From assembly GCA_964616985.1 (NCBI GenBank), contig CAZTVF010000180.1:1-7252 (forward strand): a stretch of DNA of 7,252 nucleotides, read 5' to 3'. The stretch is from CAZTVF01 sp964616985. GTDB taxonomy: Bacteria; Planctomycetota; Phycisphaerae; SM23-33. The notes under the pieces are model-generated. The model was not told the DNA's origin. It made no database searches and saw only the letters and a list, made by a program, of their open reading frames with translations. This document shows, piece by piece, positions 1 to 5,111 of the stretch (its first letter is position 1; each line of letters begins with the position of its first letter). The position numbers and the translations under genes are program-made.

Positions 1-2
1 TG

Positions 3-200
3 GCTGGGGACTTCAACCAGTGGAAGCCAACGCCGCTGACACGGTCCAAGGATGGCTCGTTGGCGTTGGAGGTGTCAGCCCCTGCTGGCGACTACCAATA
101 CAAGTTCGTGGTGGATGGACAGTGGGTTGGGGACTGGGACAACGCCCTGCAGGCGACCAGCCCGTTGGGAACCGTGAACTCGGTGGCGACGATTCGGTAA
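3..200 (+). CDS. CBM48/AMPK-type glycogen-binding domain protein, 3' end only
   Basis: Frame 3 is open from the window edge to a TAA at 198-200 and gives 65 residues that match the C-terminal part of an isoamylase-early-set/CBM48 (AMPK glycogen-binding) beta-sandwich. The hallmarks visible are AGDFNQWKP at the very start (the conserved G-x-F-N-x-W turn), an LALEVSAPAGDYQYKFVVDG stretch, and QWVGDWDN after it, with the tryptophans that usually line the glucan-binding face. The protein ends soon after this domain, so the domain is C-terminal. The start and any catalytic part lie upstream of the window. Small proteins consisting of little more than this domain are common, as are longer enzymes, so no substrate or reaction is assigned. 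RidA begins 41 nt downstream on the same strand, which allows co-transcription but no obvious functional link. Confidence 0.85.
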   Translation, partial: AGDFNQWKPTPLTRSKDGSLALEVSAPAGDYQYKFVVDGQWVGDWDNALQATSPLGTVNSVATIR

Positions 201-241
201 CCGTGCCGACCCCGAGGGCAAGGGTCAAGGAGCGCATCGAG

Positions 242-712
242 ATGAGTGAACCGACAGTTCAACAGCGATTAAGAGACCTGGGACTGGAACTGCCAGCGGT
301 TCCCGTTCCCGTCGGGGCCTACGTGCCGGCTCTCCGCGTTGGGCCGACGGTCTTCACCTCGGGGCAATTGCCTCTGGTCGGGGGCGAACTACCGGCCTCG
401 GGCAAAGTGCCTGGCGACGTGCCCTTGGCCACAGCCCAGGCGTCCGCCCGCCAGGCCTTGGTTAACGCTCTGGCGGCCGTCGAGAGCGTCCTTGGGAGCT
501 TGGATCTTGTCGAACGCGTTATCCGCCTGAACGTGTTCGTGAACTCGTCGCCGGGCTTCGCGGACCAAGCCAAGGTTGCCAACGGCGCCAGCGAACTGCT
601 GCAGGCGGTGTTCGGAACGGCGGGGACCCACACCCGCTGCGCCATAGGCGTAGCGGAACTGCCCCTGAACGCGCCGGTCGAGTTGGACCTGATTGTGCAA
701 GCCAAGGGATGA
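242..712 (+). CDS. RidA/YjgF family protein (long subfamily), probable enamine/imine deaminase
   Basis: A 156-residue cytosolic RidA-family (YjgF/YER057c/UK114) protein. Known members hydrolyse reactive enamine/imine intermediates such as 2-aminoacrylate released by PLP-dependent serine, cysteine and cystathionine enzymes. The sequence shows FTSGQLPLVGGELP near residues 38-51, NVFVNSSPGFADQ at 97-109, and a C-terminal TRCAIGVAELPLNAPVELDL. Arg132 aligns with the catalytic Arg105 of E. coli RidA, and Glu147 with Glu120. At about 155 residues it fits the longer YjgF-like subfamily rather than the 128-residue E. coli type. The ATG at 242 is preferred over an upstream in-frame ATG because AAGGAG (227-232) sits 9 nt before it and the family fold begins there. 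Its stop overlaps the next start (ATGA, 709-712), indicating translational coupling with the CBS-domain gene. Deaminase activity itself is inferred from conserved residues. Confidence 0.9.
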   Translation: MSEPTVQQRLRDLGLELPAVPVPVGAYVPALRVGPTVFTSGQLPLVGGELPASGKVPGDVPLATAQASARQALVNALAAVESVLGSLDLVERVIRLNVFVNSSPGFADQAKVANGASELLQAVFGTAGTHTRCAIGVAELPLNAPVELDLIVQAKG

Positions 713-1188
713 GCCCCAGAGTGACCATGAGCCTTCAACAACACGTGATTGAGGAGCCACCCGTATGGCGGACCGGCCGAGCGACGGCCGGCCATCTCCT
801 ACGGAGCAAGATGGGCATGGCGGGGCTGGTATCGATTGAGTCGGATCAGAAAGCCCTCGATGCCCTCGTGCTGATGGAGGGTCAGGGGCTCTCAGAGTTG
901 CCCGTGCTCGAAGGAGGCCAGGTGGTCGGCAACCTCAGCGATATCACGTTGGCTTGGGAGATGCACAACGGGGCATATCTGGGGGACAAGACGGTCAGAG
1001 AGATCATGGATCCGCCGCTGGCCCAGGTGGACTTGGGCATGGATGTCCACGATGTGTATCGGTTGCTGAAAGGCGGGCAGCCGGGCCTGATCGTGACCCA
1101 CGATGGTCTTCCGGTTGGATTCGTGAACCGACTGGACCTGATGGGCTACTGGAGACGCGAGACGTTCGGGAATGGGGGCGGAATATGA
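709..1188 (+). CDS. Stand-alone CBS-domain pair (Bateman module), like the tail of cystathionine beta-synthase
   Basis: A protein of 159 residues, or 153 if ATG 727 is used, made of two CBS motifs: about residues 27-84 (AGHLLRSKMGMAGLVSIESD, then LSELPVLEGGQVVGNLSD) and 94-148 (VREIMDPPLAQVD, then GLIVTHDGLPVGFVNRLDLMGYW). CBS pairs bind adenosyl ligands (AMP, ATP, SAM) and regulate attached or partner proteins. The order and wording of the second half (REIM-PPL-VD, a G-LIV-DG-PVGFV-R-DLMGYW ending) resembles the C-terminal regulatory region of bacterial cystathionine beta-synthases, but no PLP catalytic domain is attached. The ATG at 709 overlaps the RidA stop; neither start has a strong ribosome-binding site, so coupling is likely. 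The partner is not shown by sequence. CysK at 3970 lacks such a tail and is one candidate, which is inference. Confidence 0.85.
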   Translation: MSPRVTMSLQQHVIEEPPVWRTGRATAGHLLRSKMGMAGLVSIESDQKALDALVLMEGQGLSELPVLEGGQVVGNLSDITLAWEMHNGAYLGDKTVREIMDPPLAQVDLGMDVHDVYRLLKGGQPGLIVTHDGLPVGFVNRLDLMGYWRRETFGNGGGI

Positions 1189-1438
1189 ACCATCGCCTCG
1201 GGCCCTCAAGCACCGAACCGTCCCTCCCGGCGCTCCGCGGCTGGTCCGCTCTCGTCGAGAGGCCGCTCACCAGGGCTATCGCCTGTGGCGAAGCCCGTCG
1301 GCATGGTGCGACAGGCTACTGTTGACGGATCCATGGGGGGGATTCCCACCATGGTTCGTTTGACAGTTCCAGCTTTCATTCCACGGAGCCGACTGGCTCC
1401 GACATCGGGCGGCCCAAGGCCGGCCTAAGGAGAGACAA
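1189..1438 (+). other. 250-nt intergenic leader with several hairpins, upstream of the ACT-domain gene
   Basis: No convincing gene is seen here; short open frames are arginine/serine-rich and lack ribosome-binding sites. It holds a run of inverted repeats: GCGGC/GCCGC (1237-1241/1262-1266) enclosing CTCT/AGAG; GGGCT-CGCC/GGCG-AGCCC (1273-1296); CCATGGGGGG/CCCACCATGG (1331-1340/1345-1354, one mismatch); GGAGCC/GGCTCC (1385-1400); and CGGCC/GGCCG (1410-1422). None carries a T-run. The region does not match the SAM-I core seen farther downstream. It may be an untranslated leader or a spacer; a TTGACA at 1360-1365 has no matching -10 box. Confidence 0.45.
1385..1400 (+). repeat. Perfect 6-bp hairpin in the leader of the ACT-domain gene
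   Basis: GGAGCC and GGCTCC flank the loop GACT, 38 nt before the ACT-domain start codon. A second small stem (CGGCC-CAA-GGCCG, 1410-1422) lies between it and the ribosome-binding site at 1427-1432. There is no T-run, so this is not a classical terminator; its role is unknown. Confidence 0.4.
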
Positions 1439-1600
1439 ATGTCGTTCCAGATTTCAAAGGTAGACGTATGGCAAGGACAGATTCCTGACAAACCCGGCAC
1501 GCTCGGGAAGGCGTTGGCCGCCCTGGGGCAGTCCGGTGCCGACCTCGGCTATGCCTTGGCCAAGCGTGATGACGAGGCGCCTGGCAACTCGATCGTGTTC
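1439..1600 (+). CDS. ACT-domain protein, N-terminal 54 residues (truncated by the assembly gap)
   Basis: The ATG at 1439 has AAGGAG (1427-1432) 6 nt upstream. The 54 readable residues are MSFQISKVDVWQGQIPDKPG at the start, then TLGKALAALGQSGADLGYALAKRDDEAPGNSIVF up to the N run. The pattern (a beta strand, an xxDKPGTL turn, an amphipathic helix with ALAALGQSGADL, then a second strand) is the usual start of an ACT fold, the small domain that binds amino acids and regulates metabolic enzymes. Free-standing proteins of this type usually carry two ACT repeats in about 140 residues, so roughly 60 percent is missing. The ligand cannot be read from the sequence; sulfur amino-acid neighbours make cysteine or methionine plausible, as inference only. 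Confidence 0.75.
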
Positions 1601-1700
1601 NNNNNNNNNNNNNNNNNNNNNNNNNNNNNNNNNNNNNNNNNNNNNNNNNNNNNNNNNNNNNNNNNNNNNNNNNNNNNNNNNNNNNNNNNNNNNNNNNNNN
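1601..1700. other. Assembly gap of exactly 100 N
   Basis: A run of exactly 100 N, the same length as the second gap at 5196-5295, is typical of a scaffolding placeholder. The real distance is unknown, so reading frames on the two sides must not be joined by counting through it. Confidence 0.97.
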
Positions 1701-1701
1701 A

Positions 1702-1854
1702 AGTGACGTCGCCCAAGCAGGTATCGGGAACAAGAAAGGAGCGGCCGAACGCATCGCCGAGAGGACGCACTACATGGCGGTGCCTCCAGTGACGGCAAGT
1801 GCCGGCCCGCCGATTGTGGGCCGGCACTTGCATCTGCTCCATCGGGGGGAATAA
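1702..1854 (+). CDS. Unidentified C-terminal coding fragment after gap 1
   Basis: After the gap, the frame beginning at 1702 reads SDVAQAGIGNKKGAAERIAE and continues RTHYMAVPPVTAS, which has the charge and alanine pattern of a real helix-rich C-terminus, then runs on to a TAA at 1852-1854 through a strong hairpin. The frame starting at 1703 ends at TGA 1790-1792, immediately before that hairpin, as a gene followed by a terminator would, but its translation is rich in Arg, Ser, Thr and Pro and looks out of frame. I do not recognise either as the end of an ACT protein, so this may belong to another gene lost in the gap, or contain a frameshift near the gap edge. Confidence 0.35.
   Translation, partial: SDVAQAGIGNKKGAAERIAERTHYMAVPPVTASAGPPIVGRHLHLLHRGE
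1795..1831. terminator. Perfect 14-bp hairpin between convergent genes, probable bidirectional terminator
   Basis: GCAAGTGCCGGCCC (1795-1808) and its exact reverse complement (1818-1831) are separated by a 9-nt loop. The hairpin lies between the rightward fragment after gap 1 and the leftward Rrf2 gene ending at 1881, the place expected for a shared terminator. It lacks a T-run on either side, so it may act with Rho or as an RNA-stabilising 3' end. Confidence 0.6.
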
Positions 1855-1880
1855 GCCTAGATCGGTTCTTAGGTGTCGCG

Positions 1881-2330
1881 TCAGATGCAGTAGTCTGCCG
1901 TCTGCTGGCGGTCCAAGAGGCCCTCCCTCTTGGCTAGCTCGGCGAACGTCGCTCGGTCATAGACTGCCTCGACCGCAGCCTTGGCCTCTTCCCACAGTTG
2001 AAGCAGCGAACAGCGATCCCTCAGAGGGCAATCACGCTGATCGGCACCTTTGGTGCACCGCACGGGGTCGAGCGGCCCATCCACGAGCCTGATCACCCGG
2101 CCCACCGTGAGTTCCTCGGGCTTGCAGGCGAGCAGGAAGCCGCCTTGGACGCCGCGCCGGGCCTCCACCAGGCCTGCCGTTTTCAGCTCGTTGAGGATGT
2201 TCTCCAGGAATCGTGGGGGGATGGCCTGCTTGGCGGCTATCTCGCCGCTCCGCAAGGGTGTTCGGCCGGACTGCTTGGACAGTTCCAGCAGGGCCCTAAC
2301 AGCGTACTGGCACTTCTGACTGATGCTCAT
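1881..2330 (-). CDS. Rrf2-family transcriptional regulator with putative Fe-S cysteines
   Basis: A 149-residue regulator beginning MSISQKCQYAVRALLELSKQ, the classic Rrf2 N-terminus. The winged helix-turn-helix spans about residues 27-70 (EIAAKQAIPPRFLENILNEL, then LVEARRGVQGGFLLA), followed by a dimerisation helix. Three cysteines, C92, C101 and C107 (C-X8-C-X5-C), sit where IscR and NsrR place their cluster ligands, unlike cluster-free CymR. The start at 2330 is preferred over the ATG at 2351 because AGAGGG lies 7 nt upstream on the minus strand and the family begins there; the upstream ATG has no ribosome-binding site. It diverges from the DUF3034-cysK group and lies beside a palindrome at 2497-2512, so it may control that promoter and itself, perhaps in response to Fe-S status or sulfur supply. 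Target and signal are inferred. Confidence 0.92.
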   Translation of the reverse strand: MSISQKCQYAVRALLELSKQSGRTPLRSGEIAAKQAIPPRFLENILNELKTAGLVEARRGVQGGFLLACKPEELTVGRVIRLVDGPLDPVRCTKGADQRDCPLRDRCSLLQLWEEAKAAVEAVYDRATFAELAKREGLLDRQQTADYCI

Positions 2331-2496
2331 GGAATACCCTCTGAAGTTCATTGCTGCAGTTGGGATTATGCCACATGTCTACTGAAATTCCAAGCTGAAT
2401 CTGGTGATGGCTGGTAATCAACAATTGCCGTAAGTCATTCATTTGCAATAGGTTCTCGAAATACTAGGCTGCGCATAAGAATTATTCATTTTCCCG

Positions 2497-2512
2497 ATTG
2501 ACAATTGTCAAT
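2497..2512. promoter_or_regulatory. Perfect 16-bp palindrome, candidate operator
   Basis: ATTGACAATTGTCAAT reads the same on both strands. It lies about 167 bp upstream of the Rrf2 start and overlaps the -35 box of the rightward promoter. A dyad of this length fits a dimeric winged-helix regulator such as the adjacent Rrf2 protein, though it does not clearly match the published IscR or CymR consensus. A partial copy sharing ACAATTG is at 2421-2427. Confidence 0.65.
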
Positions 2513-2526
2513 AGCGGTAGTACATT
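2498..2526 (+). promoter_or_regulatory. Sigma-70-type promoter for DUF3034-cysK
   Basis: TTGACA (2498-2503), a perfect -35, is followed after 17 bp by TACATT (2521-2526), 4 of 6 to TATAAT. Transcription would start near 2533, giving a leader of about 240 nt before the DUF3034 ATG. The -35 lies inside the 16-bp palindrome, so a protein bound there would block polymerase. On the other strand the same palindrome supplies TTGACA with AATAAT 19 bp away, a weaker candidate promoter for the Rrf2 gene. Confidence 0.55.
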
Positions 2527-2591
2527 AACCCTATTGAGCCGATGATGTTTTGCAAGGTTAGCCGATGACTGCTACTGAAACCAACCTCTCC

Positions 2592-2658
2592 GCCAGTAGG
2601 ACGAACCAGTTCAAACCTGCGCCCATGCAGCCTGTCGCATCTGCGCGACGGGACTGGC
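2592..2658 (+). promoter_or_regulatory. Possible structured leader RNA, three-way junction
   Basis: GCCAGT (2592-2597) can pair with ACTGGC (2653-2658), enclosing two hairpins: CTGC/GCAG (2617-2620/2627-2630) and CCTGTCGC/GCGACGGG (2631-2638/2645-2652, one G-U pair). This gives a closed multi-branch fold in the predicted DUF3034 leader. I do not recognise it as a known riboswitch class, and no terminator or sequestered ribosome-binding site is evident. Confidence 0.3.
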
Positions 2659-2690
2659 TCCGCAATCCTCACCTGCCCATGCGCTGTCGC
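2615..2690 (+). repeat. Imperfect direct repeat in the DUF3034 leader
   Basis: Positions 2615-2638 (starts ACCTGCGCCCATGC, ends CTGTCGC) and 2671-2690 (starts ACCTGCCCATGC, ends CTGTCGC) align over 20 identical bases with four single or double base insertions in the first copy. The copies start 56 nt apart. It could reflect a local duplication or repeated binding sites. Confidence 0.5.
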
Positions 2691-2774
2691 CGCTGTTGCT
2701 GACAAGGTCTGCAAGAAGCGTTTGACACTCGTTCCGCAGTTGAAACCCAACGAAGCAAGAAGAAGGAGATTCCC

Positions 2775-3830
2775 ATGCGTGCTAGTTTCATGTTTGCCAG
2801 TCTAGTCGTGACCGTTCTCGCCATCTCAGCACTCGCTGCCGATGAAGGGGGCAAGTCAGCCCCTGGGAGTGCGGCCCCCCTCGCGGCCAGCGCACCAGCG
2901 ACGCCGTCGTCCCAGCCCGCATCGCAACCCGCCTCGGCCACCGGGGGGAAGGAGACCGCCCAGGCTGATGTGGCGCCCGTTGCAAAGGGCCCACCTCTGC
3001 CCTTCCACACGATTGAAGGCGTTGGCGGCGGCGCCATCACTCCCATGGCCTATCTCGTGAACCCGCCGAAGAAGGGAGATTGGTTCGGGTTCCCCGCAGC
3101 TGCGTTCTCCAACGTCATGGCGGGCAAGAAGAACCTCCAGGCCTTCACGGCAACCGAGAACCTCTTCGGTCGCATCGAACTGGGGTATGGTCTGGACCGT
3201 CTGGGCCTGGGGACGTTGCCGGGCGACATAAAGGATGCGACAACCGTCGACATCGGGACTGATGACGTCTGGATGCAGAACTTCAACGTCCGCGGCCTGC
3301 TGGTGGAGGAGAACTCGTTCGGGACCAAGTGGCTGCCGGCGATCACGGCCGGGGCGCACTTCAAGGTCAACCACGACATCGAGAGCATCAACAACAAGCT
3401 GGGGGGAGCGCTGTCCGGCATCGGTTACGACAGTCCGTGGGGCATCGATTACACCCTGACGGCCAGCAAGATGCTGGTGGACAAGTGGACGTTCAACCGA
3501 CCCTTGATCGTGACCGGCGGCCTGAGGAACAGCGAAGCATCCAACCTGGGCTTCCTCGGCTTCGGCGGCGACCGCCACACGACCTTCGAGGGCAGCGTTG
3601 CCTACGTTCCCTTCGATTGGCTGCTGGTGGCCTATGAGTTCCGCCAGAAAGGCAACCAGTATTCCGAGATCCCCGGCCTCGTGGGCAAGGAAGACAACTG
3701 GAACGCCATCGACGTGAGCTGGATCATCAACAAGAACGCCACGCTCACCGCCGGATGGGGCGCCCTGGGCAACATGGTCAATGGCAACGAGAACGGGGCC
3801 TGGTGGCTCCAGCTCAAGTATGAGTTCTAG
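2775..3830 (+). CDS. DUF3034 family outer-membrane beta-barrel protein
   Basis: A 351-residue exported protein. Residues 1-21 form a Sec signal peptide (Arg2, hydrophobic 5-17, cleavage likely after ALA-21). Residues 24-75 are a low-complexity Ala/Pro/Ser/Gln linker with a repeated SQPA unit, longer than I would expect for this family. The body matches DUF3034: IEGVGGGAITPMAYLV at about 80-95, WLPAITAGAHFKVN at 186-199, YDSPWGIDYTLTASKMLV at 218-235, the signature SNLGFLGFGGDRHTTFEGS at 256-274, and alternating strands to a terminal aromatic (LKYEF), the usual barrel-assembly signal. The function of the family is not established; a porin-like channel is a guess. AAGGAG (2763-2768) is 6 nt before the ATG. 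It heads a rightward group with a microprotein gene and cysK, suggesting a link to sulfur-compound uptake or envelope state, which is inference. Confidence 0.85.
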   Translation: MRASFMFASLVVTVLAISALAADEGGKSAPGSAAPLAASAPATPSSQPASQPASATGGKETAQADVAPVAKGPPLPFHTIEGVGGGAITPMAYLVNPPKKGDWFGFPAAAFSNVMAGKKNLQAFTATENLFGRIELGYGLDRLGLGTLPGDIKDATTVDIGTDDVWMQNFNVRGLLVEENSFGTKWLPAITAGAHFKVNHDIESINNKLGGALSGIGYDSPWGIDYTLTASKMLVDKWTFNRPLIVTGGLRNSEASNLGFLGFGGDRHTTFEGSVAYVPFDWLLVAYEFRQKGNQYSEIPGLVGKEDNWNAIDVSWIINKNATLTAGWGALGNMVNGNENGAWWLQLKYEF

Positions 3831-3851
3831 GCCATGGATCGGAGCGGCGTC

Positions 3852-3944
3852 ATGGCATCTGAGATCATCTGGACGATCATTGAAATGGCGTTCGTGGGAC
3901 TTTCCGGCGCGGCCTGTTTCTGGGTTGTCGCATTGGTCCTCTGA
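3852..3944 (+). CDS. Single-span membrane microprotein (30 residues, or 36 from ATG 3834)
   Basis: A short ORF fills most of the space between DUF3034 and cysK. From the ATG at 3852 it encodes MASEIIWTIIEMAFVGLSGA and then ACFWVVALVL, ending at TGA 3942-3944. Nearly the whole peptide is one hydrophobic helix with small residues (GLSGAA) in the middle, as in membrane microproteins that bind larger membrane partners. CGGAG (3840-3844) is 7 nt before this ATG; the earlier in-frame ATG at 3834 has no good ribosome-binding site. The ORF starts 21 nt after the DUF3034 stop and ends 25 nt before cysK, so it fits an operon. I know no named family for it, and chance hydrophobic ORFs of this size occur. 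Confidence 0.5.
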   Translation: MASEIIWTIIEMAFVGLSGAACFWVVALVL

Positions 3945-3969
3945 TTCGAACGCCCAATAGGAGAATCTC

Positions 3970-4920
3970 GTGTCAAATATATACCAGGACATCACAGCGA
4001 CGGCGGGCAGAACGCCGCTGGTTCGCGTCCGCAAACTCGCGGGCAATAACGCTACGGTGCTGGCCAAGCTGGAGAGCCACAACCCACTGGCGTCGGTCAA
4101 GGACCGCATCGGAGTGGCGATGATCGACGCTGCCGAACGGGCAGGCAAGATCAACGACAAGACCCTCATCGTCGAGCCCACGAGCGGAAACACGGGCATC
4201 GCACTGGCATTTGTGGCTGCCGCGCGGGGCTACCGGCTGCTCTTGACCATGCCCGACTCCATGAGCCTTGAGCGCCGCAAGGTGCTCAAGGCCCTGGGGG
4301 CCGAGCTGGTGCTGACGCCGGCGGCCGAGGGCATGAAGGGCGCACTGAACAAGGCGGCGGAGATCGCCCAATCAGACAAGAACGTCTTCGTGCCCCAACA
4401 GTTCGAGAATCCCGCCAACCCGGAGATCCATCGACGCACCACGGCCGAGGAGATCTGGGCGGACACCGACGGCAAGGTCGACATTCTGATCAGCGGCGTG
4501 GGCACGGGCGGGACGATCACCGGCGTTTCGGAGGTCATCAAGTCCCGCAAGCCGTCGTTCAAGGCCATTGCGGTTGAGCCGGCCCAGAGCCCCGTACTCA
4601 CGCAGACGCTGGCCGGCCAGCCGGTCAAGCCTGGCCCCCACAGGATCCAGGGAATCGGAGCGGGCTTCGTACCGAAGGTCCTGAACCTGAAGATCATCGA
4701 CGAGGTCGTCCCCGTCGATCAGGACGAGGCCATCGAGTTCGCGCGGCGGGCAGCCAAGGAAGAAGGCCTGTTTGTGGGCATCTCCAGCGGCGCGGCGCTG
4801 CGGGCGGCGAGCCTGGTGGCCGCTAGGCCGGAGAACAAGGGCAAGGTGATCGTGGCCATCGTGCCGAGCTTCGGCGAGCGGTACCTGTCCTCGGCCCTGT
4901 TCGCCCACATTACCGCCTGA
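3970..4920 (+). CDS. cysK: Cysteine synthase (O-acetylserine sulfhydrylase)
   Basis: A 316-residue PLP enzyme of the fold-type II beta family, which makes L-cysteine from O-acetylserine and sulfide in the cytosol. Key sites are all present: the PLP lysine K44 in LASVKDR, the substrate-binding loop EPTSGNTG (69-76), QQFENPANPEIH (143-154), the phosphate-binding GVGTGGT (176-182), and GISSGAA (270-276) whose Ser272 contacts the pyridine nitrogen. The end IVPSFGERYLSSALF matches CysK. Length is typical and there is no C-terminal CBS module, which argues against cystathionine beta-synthase. The start is GTG at 3970, set by AGGAG (3959-3963) 6 nt upstream. It follows DUF3034 and the microprotein on the same strand. 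Cysteine synthase interacts with serine acetyltransferase and, in Firmicutes, with the Rrf2 protein CymR; a similar partnership with the Rrf2 protein here is possible but unproven. Confidence 0.95.
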   Translation: MSNIYQDITATAGRTPLVRVRKLAGNNATVLAKLESHNPLASVKDRIGVAMIDAAERAGKINDKTLIVEPTSGNTGIALAFVAAARGYRLLLTMPDSMSLERRKVLKALGAELVLTPAAEGMKGALNKAAEIAQSDKNVFVPQQFENPANPEIHRRTTAEEIWADTDGKVDILISGVGTGGTITGVSEVIKSRKPSFKAIAVEPAQSPVLTQTLAGQPVKPGPHRIQGIGAGFVPKVLNLKIIDEVVPVDQDEAIEFARRAAKEEGLFVGISSGAALRAASLVAARPENKGKVIVAIVPSFGERYLSSALFAHITA

Positions 4921-4995
4921 CCAGCCGGCGGGCAGAAAGGAGCGTAATCGACAACTTGAGGATGGCCAAAGCTGCACAAGTCGAATCGGTTCGCT

Positions 4996-5111
4996 GCGAA
5001 CATCAAGAGTGCGCGAGGGTACTGGCCCGATGACCGCACGACAACCTGCCCTGAGTCCTACTCAGGGCAAGGTGCCAAAGCCAGCCCGGGCCATGGCGGC
5101 TCGATTGCCGC
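4996..5111 (+). promoter_or_regulatory. SAM-I-type (S-box) riboswitch upstream of metY
   Basis: The core matches the SAM-I aptamer in order: ATCAAGAG (5002-5009), CGAGGGTACTGGCCCGATGA (5014-5033), ACAACC (5041-5046), a 9-bp P3 helix TGCCCTGAG/CTCAGGGCA (5047-5055/5061-5069), and AGGTGCCAAAGCC (5070-5082). P2 forms from GTGC/GCAC (5009-5012/5036-5039) and GGT/ACC (5018-5020/5033-5035) with a kink-turn-like interior. P4 can form from AGCC-GCC (5079-5086) with GGCGGCT (5095-5101). P1 is only weakly supported, ATC (5002-5004) with GAT (5103-5105) plus GCG/CGC farther out, so ends are approximate and a SAM-I/IV variant is possible. Such elements lower expression of methionine genes when S-adenosylmethionine is plentiful, which fits the O-acetylhomoserine sulfhydrylase gene downstream. 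Confidence 0.85.

Larger units (their letters stand above)
2331..2774. other. 444-nt divergent intergenic region, AT-rich half plus structured leader
   Basis: No gene is supported here. The left half (about 2350-2535) is clearly richer in A and T than the rest of the window and holds the palindrome and promoter described separately. The right half (2535-2774) would be the 5' leader of the DUF3034 gene and contains a 9-bp direct repeat AGCCGATGA (2537-2545, 2560-2568), a longer imperfect repeat, and potential hairpins. Open frames crossing it lack ribosome-binding sites. Confidence 0.7.

Noticed and set aside
20..241. Upstream extension of RidA to the ATG at 20
   Set aside because: That stretch overlaps the glycogen-binding domain gene in another frame, and a strong ribosome-binding site plus the family start lie at 242.
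1360..1365. TTGACA as a promoter for the ACT-domain gene (also copies at 2722-2727 and 6551-6556)
   Set aside because: None has a recognisable -10 box 16-19 bp downstream; six or so TTGACA hexamers on two strands are not far above chance.
1189..1438. A second SAM or other known riboswitch in the ACT leader
   Set aside because: Hairpins are present but the SAM-I core words (GGCCCGATGA, GCAACC, GGTGCCAA) and cobalamin or glycine motifs are absent.
2856..4199. Antisense open frame of 447 codons opposite DUF3034 and cysK
   Set aside because: It mirrors two well-supported genes, shows no family signature and has no ribosome-binding site; high GC content readily creates such shadows.
4962..5033. 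23-codon ORF (MAKAAQVESV...) upstream of metY, as a leader peptide
   Set aside because: It has no properly spaced ribosome-binding site, has no run of Met or Cys codons, and overlaps the SAM aptamer core, which explains the sequence better.
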